Part shown: positions 46,653 to 55,845 of the stretch, in pieces
Layout of the letters: each line of letters opens with the position of its first letter
Position numbering within the stretch: the first letter of the stretch is position 1
Source of the DNA: Salirhabdus salicampi
GTDB lineage: Bacteria > Bacillota > Bacilli > Bacillales > Alkalibacillaceae
NCBI RefSeq assembly: GCF_024259515.1
Contig: NZ_JANBWE010000001.1
Coordinates: 992,001 to 1,056,000, forward strand
Length of the DNA stretch: 64,000 bases
Direction: 5' to 3'
Made by a program: the position numbers and the translations under genes
The notes under the pieces: generated by a model
The model's input: the letters and a program-made list of their open reading frames with translations, nothing else
What the model was told of the DNA's origin: nothing
Database searches by the model: none

Positions 46653-48779
46653 ATGAAAAAAATTTATTTATCCGTAACTGCAAGTACTGTATTATTAACA
46701 GCTTGTGCTCCACAACAAGGCGCCAACCCTCAAGAACAGCAAAATACCAACAATATGAATAATCAAACAGAGATAAATGAACAAATTAACGTTCAACAAA
46801 CGCGTCAAAACGGAAAAAACGACGTTACTAACATTGAAGCAGATGAATATTTCCTAGAGGATATTCGTGCCCAGTATGACCAAAATCAAGATAATGATAA
46901 CTTGAAGATGATAATTGATGGGATTCATGTAAATACCGACCCTCCTGCGTTTATTGAAGGAGATGAAGTCTATATTCCATTAACTAGCGTTTCAACCCAC
47001 TTTGAAGCAGGGGTTATTTATAATGATCATTCCAAGACAATTGGAATACACCGTGGCGAAACGGATATTGACATTGCAATAGAAGAAAATACTGCATCTA
47101 TAAATGGTGAACAAGTGAAAGCACCAGAAATTATTACTCAAGAAGAAAATGTATTTGTACCTGTTTGTTTTATAGCAGAAGCATTAGGATATAAAGTTGA
47201 AAAAAATATTGAAGCAGACGAAGTACAGATTGAAACACATGAACCTGATACTGTAACGTTCGGATTTGATGTAGTTGATCAACACTTCAGTCAAGAAGCT
47301 ATTCCTGTACAATCATCATATCAACAAACGTATACAGTACAGGCTGGAGACAGTTTATCGGTAATTGCAAAACGATTTAATACAACAGTTGAGCAATTAA
47401 GAAATTTAAACAACCTACAAAGTGACGTAATCCGTGTAGGCCAAACATTGGTCATTTCGAATAGACCTAATTCCTATACGGTTTCTTCAGGGGACACTCT
47501 TTTCAGTATAGCTAGAAAATTTGATATGACCGTTGATGAAATTAAGCGGTTAAACAACTTACCATCGAATACGATTAAAATAGGTCAAACTTTAACGTTA
47601 ACCCCACCACAACAATATATTATACAATCTGGTGATAGCCTGTCGGTAATTGCAAAACGATTCAATACGACCGTGGAAGAATTAAGGAGATTAAATAATT
47701 TAACAAGCGATACTATCCGTGTCGGACAAACTCTTACGATTTCCGGAAATGCGGGGGAAACAAATAACCAAACGAACAATACTAATACGACCCAGCCTCA
47801 AAATTCTTACACTGTAGAAGCTGGTGATACTTTATCAGCTATAGCAAAACGATTCAATACAACAGTCGATGAAATAAAAAGGCTTAATAATCTTACGAGT
47901 GATATTATTCGTGTTGGGCAAACCCTAACGATTTCAGGACAGAAACAACAAGAAACGAACATTCAAAATGAACAAAAGACGTACACTGTTCAATCTGGTG
48001 ATAACTTAACTGTCATTGCTAAACGTTTCAATACGACCGTTGATCAATTAAAACGAATAAATAATTTAACAAGTGATTTTTTGCGGGTCGGCCAAACCCT
48101 TATTGTTTCTGGTGATGCCGGCACAACACCACAAAATGAACAACCACAGCAACAAGAATCGCAACCTAAAACAACTCAACAAGGAGTTACAGTTAGTTAT
48201 AAAACCCATACGGTTCAATCAGGAGACAACTTATGGAACTTAAGTGTCAAATATGGAATTCCTATGTTGGAGCTGGCGAAAGAAAATAACCTATCCATTA
48301 ACAGTTCCCTGTCAATTGGTCAAAAACTCAGGATTCCCGTTTATAATGTTCCTGTTAAGTCAACTGTGAGTTCAAGACATGGGGAATTGTTAGACTGGTG
48401 GACTGAAGGAAGGTATGTTTTCCCTATCGGGAAAGAAGCAACGATTACTGATTTCCAAACAGGAAGAACGTTCAAAGTAAAGCATACAATGGGTGGTAAC
48501 CATGCAGATGCAGAGCCGCTAACTTCTACAGATACACAAAGAATGAAGGAAATCTGGGGAGGAAGTTTCAGTTGGACACCCCGGGCTATTGTGATCTCTG
48601 TTGATGGTAGACGGTTAGCAGCAGCGATGCATTCATTCCCGCATAGCACGTGGGATATTAAAAATAACAATTATGACGGGCATTTTTGTATTCACTTTCA
48701 AAATAGTACGAGACATAAAGATGGTCTGGTTCAAGACAGTATGCAAAGGCAAGTCAGAATTGCAGCAGGTGTTAACTAA
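46653..48779 (+). CDS. LysM lipoprotein with copper-amine-oxidase-type N domain and six LysM
   Basis: The ATG at 46653 follows GAGGGGGGAG; the frame open from 46470 runs through a likely attenuator. The 708-residue product has a lipobox LTAC, a polar linker, a copper amine oxidase-like domain (YIPLTSVSTHFEAGVIYND, residues about 100-185) and six LysM domains (YTVQAGDSLSVIAKRF and relatives, about residues 230-565). The C-terminal 130 residues include FPIGKEATITDFQTGRTFKV and HSFPHSTWDIKN, a recurrent Bacillus module of unknown activity. Anchored in the membrane, it should bind peptidoglycan. Confidence 0.85.
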   Translation: MKKIYLSVTASTVLLTACAPQQGANPQEQQNTNNMNNQTEINEQINVQQTRQNGKNDVTNIEADEYFLEDIRAQYDQNQDNDNLKMIIDGIHVNTDPPAFIEGDEVYIPLTSVSTHFEAGVIYNDHSKTIGIHRGETDIDIAIEENTASINGEQVKAPEIITQEENVFVPVCFIAEALGYKVEKNIEADEVQIETHEPDTVTFGFDVVDQHFSQEAIPVQSSYQQTYTVQAGDSLSVIAKRFNTTVEQLRNLNNLQSDVIRVGQTLVISNRPNSYTVSSGDTLFSIARKFDMTVDEIKRLNNLPSNTIKIGQTLTLTPPQQYIIQSGDSLSVIAKRFNTTVEELRRLNNLTSDTIRVGQTLTISGNAGETNNQTNNTNTTQPQNSYTVEAGDTLSAIAKRFNTTVDEIKRLNNLTSDIIRVGQTLTISGQKQQETNIQNEQKTYTVQSGDNLTVIAKRFNTTVDQLKRINNLTSDFLRVGQTLIVSGDAGTTPQNEQPQQQESQPKTTQQGVTVSYKTHTVQSGDNLWNLSVKYGIPMLELAKENNLSINSSLSIGQKLRIPVYNVPVKSTVSSRHGELLDWWTEGRYVFPIGKEATITDFQTGRTFKVKHTMGGNHADAEPLTSTDTQRMKEIWGGSFSWTPRAIVISVDGRRLAAAMHSFPHSTWDIKNNNYDGHFCIHFQNSTRHKDGLVQDSMQRQVRIAAGVN

Positions 48780-48797
48780 ATCATATTAAATAGCTAA

Positions 48798-48826
48798 ATA
48801 GGGGTGGATTAATATTCCATCCCTAT
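48798..48826 (+). terminator. Weak terminator after the LysM lipoprotein gene
   Basis: ATAGGGGTGGA pairs with TCCATCCCTAT; there is no T run after it. Confidence 0.4.
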
Positions 48827-48919
48827 GTACATTACATATAACATGAAACAAATAACTTCGGCGTTCACTTCTCATATATGGTATATTTAGTCTAATTGTG
48901 ATTTGAAAGGATGTAAGGA

Positions 48920-51088
48920 ATGAAAAAAGCTGTAGTATTAGCTGAAAAACCTTCAGTTGCTCGTGATATTGCTCGAGTATTGAATTGTCATAAAAAGGGT
49001 AATGGTTTCATGGAAGGCGAGAAATATATCGTGACTTGGGCATTAGGGCATTTAGTTACCCTTGCAGACCCGGAGATATATGATGACAAATATAAATCAT
49101 GGAGACTTGAGGAGCTACCCATGCTGCCGAAAGAATTGAAGCTCGTTGTCATTAAAAAAACGAGTAAACAATTCCATACCGTAAAGAAGCAACTGCACCG
49201 AGCGGATGTTAAAGAAATTATAGTTGCTACAGATAGTGGCCGTGAAGGCCAATTAGTTGCAGAATGGATACTTGAAAAAGCGAAAATTCAAAAACCAACT
49301 AAGCGCTTATGGATTTCTTCAGTTACGGATAAAGCGATTAAACAAGGATTTCAAAAGTTAAAAAATAATAATGAGTATAAACCGTTATTCGATGCTGCAG
49401 TTGCCAGATCTGAAGCAGATTGGTATGTAGGACTAAATGCAACACGTGCATTAACGACAAAATACAATGCACAACTTTCCAGCGGACGAGTCCAAACTCC
49501 CACATTAGCGATGATTGCAACCCGTGAAGAAGAAATCAAAGCCTTTACACCGAAAACATATTACGGTTTAGAGGCAAAAAGCAACGAAGTTTCTTTTACT
49601 TGGCACGATGAGAACAATAATGCACGCACGTTTTCTAAGGATAAAGTAGAGAAGATAAAAAACACAATAGAGGGAAAATACGGAAAGATTATTCATATAG
49701 ACAGAGTTGCAAAGCAAAAGTATGCACCCCAGTTATATGATCTTACCGAATTACAAAGAGATGCTAACCGTTTATTTGGTTTTTCCGGTAAACAAACGTT
49801 GTCAATAATGCAAAAGTTATATGAGCACCACAAGGTACTCACATATCCTCGCACTGATTCACGAGTCATATCGAGCGATATTGTACCAACATTAAGAGAA
49901 CGTGTAAAAGCTTGTGGCGTTGAGCACTACGCAAAAGTAGCCAAAAAAGTATTACAGCGAAAAGAATGGAAATTACCAAAATCAGTCGTTGATAATGCAA
50001 AAGTTACAGACCATCATGCGATTATCCCAACAGAGCAGTCGGTCTTCTTAAAAGATTTAAATGATAAAGAGCGCAAAGTTTATGATTTAGTTGTCAAACG
50101 ATTCTTGGCTGTATTATCAGAACCATATCAGTATGATAAAACAACTATTCAATTAAGTATTGGTAAGGAATTATTTTCTGCTACGGGCATAATGGTCAGA
50201 CAATTAGGTTGGAAAGAAATTTATGGAGAAACGTCTTCCGATCAGAGTAATTCTAGTTTCCGGGAATTCCAGGAGGGAGAAGAGATAAAGGAACTTCGTA
50301 TCCTGATAACCAGTGGAGAAACGAAGCCATCTTCAAGGTTTACTGAAGGGGAATTGCTTCAGGCAATGGAGAGTCCGTCTCGTTTTATGAATCATAGTGA
50401 GAAACATTTAGCCGGAACCTTAAATAAATCAGGCGGAATTGGGACCGTTGCAACAAGAGCTGATATTATAGAGAAGCTCTTCCAAAGTTCCTATGTGGAG
50501 AAGAAAGGTAAATATATATATATAACATCAAAAGGTAAACAGCTTTTGGATTTAGTCCCAGAGGACCTTCAATCACCTGCATTAACGGCAGTGTGGGAAC
50601 AAAAGTTAAACCAAATAGCAGAAGGTAAGTTAAGCAGAAACGATTTTATTACTGAAATTAAAGATTATACAAAAGAAATTGTAAAAGAAATCAAAAATAA
50701 TCAAGCAAAGTTTAAACATGATAATATAACTGGCACAAAATGCCCCGGCTGTGGGAAATTAATGTTAGAGGTGAACAACAAAAATGGCAAAATGCTTGTT
50801 TGTCAAGATCGTTCATGCGGTCATAAGAAAAACATCGCCAAAAAAACGAACGCTCGTTGCCCTAACTGCCATAAGCGACTAGAACTTCGCGGAGAAGGAG
50901 AAGGGCAAACATTTACTTGTAAGTGTGGTCACCGTGAGAAATTGTCTGCTTTTAATAAACGGAAACAGCGGGAGAAACAGCAAAAGGTTTCAAAGAAAGA
51001 TGTGAACAAATATTTAAAGAAACAGGATGATGGATTTTCCAATAATGCTTTAGCTGAAGCTTTATCGAAATTTAAAACAAAGGAATAA
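48920..51088 (+). CDS. topB: DNA topoisomerase III
   Basis: The 722-residue protein begins VVLAEKPSVARDIARVL (Toprim), has DSGREGQLVAEW with the metal aspartates, SSGRVQTPTLAMI, and the active tyrosine in TYPRTDSR at Tyr309. The C-terminal 120 residues add zinc-ribbon pieces (CPGCGKL, CQDRSCGHKK, CPNCHKRLEL). It is the type IA enzyme that decatenates single-stranded crossings. It is monocistronic and closed by a clear terminator. Confidence 0.95.
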   Translation: MKKAVVLAEKPSVARDIARVLNCHKKGNGFMEGEKYIVTWALGHLVTLADPEIYDDKYKSWRLEELPMLPKELKLVVIKKTSKQFHTVKKQLHRADVKEIIVATDSGREGQLVAEWILEKAKIQKPTKRLWISSVTDKAIKQGFQKLKNNNEYKPLFDAAVARSEADWYVGLNATRALTTKYNAQLSSGRVQTPTLAMIATREEEIKAFTPKTYYGLEAKSNEVSFTWHDENNNARTFSKDKVEKIKNTIEGKYGKIIHIDRVAKQKYAPQLYDLTELQRDANRLFGFSGKQTLSIMQKLYEHHKVLTYPRTDSRVISSDIVPTLRERVKACGVEHYAKVAKKVLQRKEWKLPKSVVDNAKVTDHHAIIPTEQSVFLKDLNDKERKVYDLVVKRFLAVLSEPYQYDKTTIQLSIGKELFSATGIMVRQLGWKEIYGETSSDQSNSSFREFQEGEEIKELRILITSGETKPSSRFTEGELLQAMESPSRFMNHSEKHLAGTLNKSGGIGTVATRADIIEKLFQSSYVEKKGKYIYITSKGKQLLDLVPEDLQSPALTAVWEQKLNQIAEGKLSRNDFITEIKDYTKEIVKEIKNNQAKFKHDNITGTKCPGCGKLMLEVNNKNGKMLVCQDRSCGHKKNIAKKTNARCPNCHKRLELRGEGEGQTFTCKCGHREKLSAFNKRKQREKQQKVSKKDVNKYLKKQDDGFSNNALAEALSKFKTKE

Positions 51089-51095
51089 TCACGTG

Positions 51096-51126
51096 AGAGT
51101 GAATCAAATCGATTCACTCTTTTTTA
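51096..51126 (+). terminator. Terminator after topB
   Basis: AGAGTGAATC pairs with GATTCACTCT, then T6. Confidence 0.85.
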
Positions 51127-51308
51127 TTGAGTAAGTACAGCTAAAGTAGTAGGACTAATTTCCATTTTGAGGGAATTCCTAGTTAAATTGGTAGACTGTT
51201 ACGCCGAAAAAACAAGCCTATTCGCTCATTTTTCTGAATTTTTAAACATTGTTGAACGAAATATTTTATAATTTGAATGTGGTTTACAATATTAAAGGAG
51301 GAGATGGA

Positions 51309-53507
51309 ATGGCCTTACTTCACAAAAGAATAGGTGTCGGAGCTATTATTGCTGTGGCTTTATTGTTTGCAGCAATGGCTTTTAGCTATCAAAACTCTAA
51401 TGCTTCCGTTTTAGGTGATACTGACAAATTGTCAGACAAGCTAGTGCAAACGTTAGAATCTGATGACGGTACACTTTATTACGATGTATTAATCGTGTTT
51501 GACGAACGTGGAAGTTCTAGTCAACTAGATGGGTATAACCGTGATTATCATGTGTATAATAATTTTCCAATTGCTCGAGTCTTATTAAATAAAGACGAAA
51601 TCGCAGAAGTATCTCAATGGAACGAAGTACGATTTATTGAGCCGAACCAAAGCATGAAGTTAAATAATGCTGAAGGACGAGAAATGACGAATGCAGAAGA
51701 AGTTCAAGAAGCATTAGGATATACTGGTCAAGGCGTGGAGGTAGCGATTATAGATACTGGACTTGATGGCTTACACCCTGATGTTCAACATAACCAGTAT
51801 AGAAACTGGCAAGTAGGCGGAACAATCTTTTTACGCGACGGCTTATACGCTAGTACTACTCCTGATAACACAGATTTAGAAACGATTGTATTTGATGCTG
51901 AAGCAGAAGCTGGTGTGCCAGTTAACAATGATGAGTATGGTCACGGTACTCATGTATACGGTACGATTGCCGGAAATGGTGAGGCATCTGATGGTGAACT
52001 TCGTGGTATGGCACCAGAGGCAACAGTTCATAGTTACAGTACATCAACAGGACTTTTCTTAGTGTATACCGTTGAAGCTTATGATCACATTATTGATCTG
52101 GTGAAAAATGGCGAAGCTGACATTCGTCTCATTTCTAACAGTTGGGGGTCTAGTGGTTGTGATTTTAACCCTGATAACGTGACGAATGAAGTAACAAAAA
52201 CGGCATTTGATCTAGGAATTTTAAGTGTATTTGCGTATGGTAATGATGGTTCAGCAAGTAACACATGTAATCCATACACTACTGCACCTTATGTTCTAGG
52301 AATCGGTGCGACAGATAAAACGTATTCGTTAACTGGATTTTCTTCTCGTGGTAAAGAAGATGGAAATTTTGATCGTGAAGCTGCTTTAAGTAATTTTAAG
52401 GAATACTTAGCTGCTACAGATGAAGAGCAGGCAAATTGGAATTTCACTGAAAAACCAATTGCATTACACCGCCCTTCTGTTGTAGCACCAGGGGCAGATA
52501 TTGTCTCTACACAAAACCCAGCTCATCCAATGACTACAAGTGGAACGTACTATGGTTCAGCTAGTGGTACATCGATGGCAACACCAATGGTAACTGGTGT
52601 TTTAGCGTTAATCATCGATGCTTATGAACAGAATAATGATGGACGCTTATCGCCAACAGACCTTATTCGTCTAGTTGAGGTAACGGCAAATACAGAGGTA
52701 ATGAATGGGTATCAAGAATTTGAAGCAGGAGCAGGATTCATTGATGCAAAGGCAGCAGTTGAACGTGCGGTTAATAATGATATTCCAACAGAAGTAACGG
52801 ATGAACATTTAGTCAAGTTTGAAATGCCTGAAAACGTGGTTGTTAAAAGCAAGCCATATGAAGGTACTGTTTTAATTAATTCTTGGCAGACAAACGAAGG
52901 ATATGAGACACATACATTCAAAGTTGAAGAAGGTGCCCTAAAAGCATACGCTGATATTACCTGGGCAAATGACCTGGAAAATGTTTATATATCCCTTTAT
53001 GGACCAGGTGGAGATGTCACAGATGTTAATGCAGCCGACGCCCAATCTGCTGGTCTATTAGATACTAGTTCTGAACGTTTTGTGGAAGTATTGTTCCCAG
53101 AACCAGGAACATGGACCGTACGTATAGATGGTCGTAACAATACGATTACGGATTACAACGGAAAATGGGAAGTCACATACCCAGAAGTAGTAAATCATGC
53201 ACCTGAAGCAACACTTGATGTAACACCTGAAAAAGTATCAGGCAATGAAGATATTAATGTTGCTGCAAAAGTTCTAGATAAACAAGGTGTAGAGGACGTA
53301 GCAGAAGTAAACTTGACAGTTGAGTCTTCGAACGGAAAATTATTATATCAGTTTACAAAAGATGACTTCACTGCAGTGGATGGTCAATTACAACTTGAAG
53401 CATCTGACCTTAAGTTAACAGGAAAAGCACCATGGATCTTAAAATTACGAGCTACAGACGTAGCAGGTGAACAGGTTTACAAGCAGGCATTAGTAGGAAG
53501 AAAATAA
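51309..53507 (+). CDS. Large secreted subtilisin-like protease (S8)
   Basis: The ATG at 51309 (AAAGGAGGAG upstream) gives 732 residues; the upstream ATG at 51249 has no ribosome site. A signal peptide (residues 8-30) leads to a propeptide, then the triad Asp149 in IIDTGLDG, His212 in GHGTHVYG and Ser422 in GTSMATPM. About 250 residues follow the protease: a beta-sandwich with LYGPGGDV and a late segment with an Ig-like look (PEATLDVTPEKVSGNE). No wall anchor is visible. It differs in size from the subtilase at 6993, so the two are not recent duplicates. Confidence 0.9.
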   Translation: MALLHKRIGVGAIIAVALLFAAMAFSYQNSNASVLGDTDKLSDKLVQTLESDDGTLYYDVLIVFDERGSSSQLDGYNRDYHVYNNFPIARVLLNKDEIAEVSQWNEVRFIEPNQSMKLNNAEGREMTNAEEVQEALGYTGQGVEVAIIDTGLDGLHPDVQHNQYRNWQVGGTIFLRDGLYASTTPDNTDLETIVFDAEAEAGVPVNNDEYGHGTHVYGTIAGNGEASDGELRGMAPEATVHSYSTSTGLFLVYTVEAYDHIIDLVKNGEADIRLISNSWGSSGCDFNPDNVTNEVTKTAFDLGILSVFAYGNDGSASNTCNPYTTAPYVLGIGATDKTYSLTGFSSRGKEDGNFDREAALSNFKEYLAATDEEQANWNFTEKPIALHRPSVVAPGADIVSTQNPAHPMTTSGTYYGSASGTSMATPMVTGVLALIIDAYEQNNDGRLSPTDLIRLVEVTANTEVMNGYQEFEAGAGFIDAKAAVERAVNNDIPTEVTDEHLVKFEMPENVVVKSKPYEGTVLINSWQTNEGYETHTFKVEEGALKAYADITWANDLENVYISLYGPGGDVTDVNAADAQSAGLLDTSSERFVEVLFPEPGTWTVRIDGRNNTITDYNGKWEVTYPEVVNHAPEATLDVTPEKVSGNEDINVAAKVLDKQGVEDVAEVNLTVESSNGKLLYQFTKDDFTAVDGQLQLEASDLKLTGKAPWILKLRATDVAGEQVYKQALVGRK

Positions 53508-53537
53508 CTGTTAAAAAAATAATTCATATTGATAGTA

Positions 53538-53581
53538 AAAAACTCCCCATCTGTCCTATGACATATATGGGGAGTTTTTTA
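53538..53581 (+). terminator. Terminator after the large subtilase gene
   Basis: AAAAACTCCCCAT pairs with 53567-53579, T6 tail. Confidence 0.85.
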
Positions 53582-53730
53582 TTGAAGGATAGATGAGAAA
53601 GGCATTTGTTGTTTAAATGTAAAATGAAAATGATAGAGGGAATTTTGATGTGAATTACTCGATTCCGTTCTCACTTAGAGAAGGGAATTTTTTTGATAAG
53701 ATTTTCTAATATTGGTTATAAGTTTTTTTA

Positions 53731-54255
53731 GATGTCAGTATTAGAATGAAAATTGCCGGAAGTAACCAAGTCATGAGATGGTTACAACAACAGAAAATTG
53801 ATATCGCTATAACTGGCGAAATCGAAAAAAAACGACAAAATTTTTTCAAGTCCAATTGTTGAAGATGAGTTAATGCTCATAACCCCTGCTGAAGGAAAGT
53901 GGGAGTGCCGAACCTTTGCTGAATTGTTAAACAATGAATGGATTATAAGAGAGGAAGATTCTATACACGTTGTTCATTTGAAAAAGCACTTAAAGAGCAA
54001 GGGTATTCAATGAAAGGCGTAAATATAGCAGCTAAAATGGGAAGTACGGAAGCAGTTATTGCTGCTGTAGAGGCAAATATGGGAATATCTGTGATTTCAT
54101 CATTAGCAGTTGAAAAAGCAATTCAAAACCGTAATGTCAAAGCCTTTCAATTAAAAGACTTTAATGTAAGTAGGACCTTTTACGTTTCCTGTTTACGGGA
54201 TAATATAAACTTACCGCCTGTTTCGTCATTTCTTTCGTTTATAAAGAAGTGTTAA
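53731..54255 (+). pseudogene. LysR-type regulator remnant lacking the DNA-binding domain
   Basis: Three pieces in different frames read as one LysR effector-binding domain: VSIRMKIAGSNQVMRWLQQQ and IDIAITGE; then (after an extra base in the A/T runs near 53826-53846) PIVEDELMLITPAEGKWE; then (after a missing base near 53950) the 54001-54255 frame with GSTEAVIAAVEANMGISVISS. The winged-helix part upstream is not recognisable between 53581 and 53730. Loss of the HTH and two frame breaks mean it cannot encode a functional regulator. What it regulated is unknown. Confidence 0.75.
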
Positions 54256-54480
54256 AAAGATTCAATACACTATTACTCATTCCATATGATTAAATCGTTT
54301 ATTATCGAAAGCGGTTCTACGGTTCTAACATGAATGATTTCGAGCTAATTCACAACGCTATAGTTATATAGCAGCTAAAGAGGTAGAAAGGTAAAGAAAA
54401 TTACAATTTCTGGCGAACATAGTTGCAACGAATTTGTTAAAGTTTGATGACAATATAAAAAGGCAAAAAAATTCACATGA

Positions 54481-54528
54481 ATAACATGAAGCTATCCAGT
54501 TATGGGTAGCTTCATGTTATTTTTTGTT
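54481..54528. terminator. Bidirectional terminator overlapping the CBO0543 gene end
   Basis: ATAACATGAAGCTA (54481-54494) pairs with 54507-54520; a T run follows on the plus strand. The stem includes the last codons of the minus-strand gene ending at 54492. Confidence 0.7.
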
Positions 54529-54983
54529 TTTCTTGAATCTTGACGAAACCATAACCTTACAACAAGCCTTGTTAATAGTATCGATGCTAAAACACTTAAG
54601 AACGTATAATACCATGTCCATTTATAGTACACAATGTATGACGTAAATTGCACGAATTGATGTTCAACAAATGTTAGTGCTGCTGTCATAAGAACGCCTA
54701 CAATTAATGCTTTTTTCCAATTCATCCGATACGTCCATTGATAAAAAAAGCAGTGAAAAATGGGGAATAAAGCGTAATCAAATGTTATCGAAATATTACT
54801 TATTTCCTTGAACAACCGTACCGGAAAATCAAGCATTTTTCTATTTATCACAACCATATCCAAAATCGTATTCACTTGACAGGAAAATAAGAAACAAAGC
54901 GTTAACTGGTCAAATAAAAACCTTTTTCCGAAATAAAATAAACACCACACAAAAAATGCTATTAAAATAACTAAAAAAATCAT
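54492..54983 (-). CDS. CBO0543-family membrane protein
   Basis: The 163-residue product has about four to five hydrophobic helices. NRKMLDFPVRLFKEISNISITFDY near the middle (VNTILDMVVINRK preceding) and the FALFP-like LFPIFHCFF pattern match the CBO0543 group of small Firmicutes membrane proteins. No function is established. It overlaps the next minus-strand gene, a similar protein, by four bases, so the two form a translationally coupled pair. Confidence 0.65.
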   Translation of the reverse strand: MIFLVILIAFFVWCLFYFGKRFLFDQLTLCFLFSCQVNTILDMVVINRKMLDFPVRLFKEISNISITFDYALFPIFHCFFYQWTYRMNWKKALIVGVLMTAALTFVEHQFVQFTSYIVYYKWTWYYTFLSVLASILLTRLVVRLWFRQDSRKTKNNMKLPITG

Positions 54984-55390
54984 CGAAGTGACCCCGCCAT
55001 TCGTTCATATAACAAAAGGAAAATCTCCGCAAATATGATGTGAGCTAACGCAAGCATTAAGGTTGAGGCAGATTCCCATCTAATATACTCAACCAATCTT
55101 AAAGGGACAAGCACATAATCCGTTAAGAACATAAATGCTAAGCTAATACATAATGCCCATAGTATAGCCCACTTTCGTTTACGTCGGAAAATTAGATATA
55201 ACCAAACAAGAAGTGGATTAAAGAAACCGTTAAAGTATAAGCTCATTTTTAAGCTATCAGGAAAAGGACGTACTGGATAACGAACAAACCCACCTTGATA
55301 AAAAAACATGGATAGTAAAGCTGATTCCGCTAAAACGAAGGCATATAAAGAAAACCAATACCTTGGAAGTCTATGTAAAATCATGAACAT
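54980..55390 (-). CDS. CBO0543-like membrane protein, second of pair
   Basis: The 136-residue product has about four helices, with RYPVRPFPDSLKMSLYFN near residue 37 and EYIRWESASTLML later. It resembles its partner gene at 54492 in layout (helix, FPVRL-type loop, helices). Both are probably one operon. The function is unknown. Confidence 0.62.
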   Translation of the reverse strand: MFMILHRLPRYWFSLYAFVLAESALLSMFFYQGGFVRYPVRPFPDSLKMSLYFNGFFNPLLVWLYLIFRRKRKWAILWALCISLAFMFLTDYVLVPLRLVEYIRWESASTLMLALAHIIFAEIFLLLYERMAGSLR

Positions 55391-55579
55391 CCCTACCTAG
55401 GAGTGACATTTTTTATATCTTTTCCCTAATAGAAGAAATTTATGTACTTAGCTACATTAGTCTCACTATATGATTTAGTAAAAAAAACTCACAAATTAAT
55501 GAATGAATACATGAACTATCAATTTAGACATAGGATTAGTAGTATAACCCATCATTTATTGTAATTTTAAGAAAACTTA

Positions 55580-55609
55580 TTGATAATTTAAGCGCTTTCA
55601 TGTTATGAT
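55580..55609 (+). promoter_or_regulatory. Promoter of the antiporter-formate dehydrogenase unit
   Basis: TTGATA, 18-bp spacer, TATGAT. The spacer contains the cre-like site. Confidence 0.5.
55587..55600 (+). promoter_or_regulatory. cre-like site (CcpA operator) in the promoter spacer
   Basis: TTTAAGCGCTTTCA matches TGAAAGCGCTTTCA at 12 of 14 positions, centred between the -35 and -10 boxes. Binding there would repress, giving carbon catabolite control. Confidence 0.55.
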
Positions 55610-55630
55610 TTAATTGATTTAATTCACAGA

Positions 55631-55754
55631 ATTGTCGCAAATTTGATACGAGATAGCGACCCTGTCATCGGTCAAATTTAAGACAATGACTTCAACTAGA
55701 GTTGTTAACAGTTAGGTCAATAGTAGCGATTCCTGCTATTAACTAACCGTTAAC
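55631..55754 (+). promoter_or_regulatory. Structured 5' leader with antiterminator, unrecognised class
   Basis: A long nested hairpin spans 55631-55687: ATTGTC with GACAAT, AAATTTGA with TCAAATTT, CGA with TCG and GATAG with CTGTC, loop CGACC. A small CAAC/GTTG hairpin follows at 55693-55704. Then 55704-55715 can pair with 55743-55754 (11 of 12 bases), enclosing a third hairpin, and this pairing consumes the 5' arm of the downstream terminator. I do not recognise it as a known riboswitch. Confidence 0.6.
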
Positions 55755-55815
55755 CTTCCAAAGACTAATGCATGCATATTAGTGCATTTTGTTTAGGAAA
55801 GTTAACGGTTTTTTT
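55745..55815 (+). terminator. Conditional terminator before the antiporter gene
   Basis: AACCGTTAAC (55745-55754) pairs with GTTAACGGTT (55801-55810), with TTCC/GGAA inside, an inner ACTAAT/ATTAGT hairpin and a T run to 55815. It is mutually exclusive with the antiterminator. Confidence 0.75.
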
Positions 55816-55845
55816 CATGAAAAAACAAAAAAAGGATGTGGAGAA

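Noticed and set aside
54001-54255. The last LysR piece as an independent short gene
   Set aside because: It lacks a start context and continues the same domain as the upstream frames, so it is a remnant.
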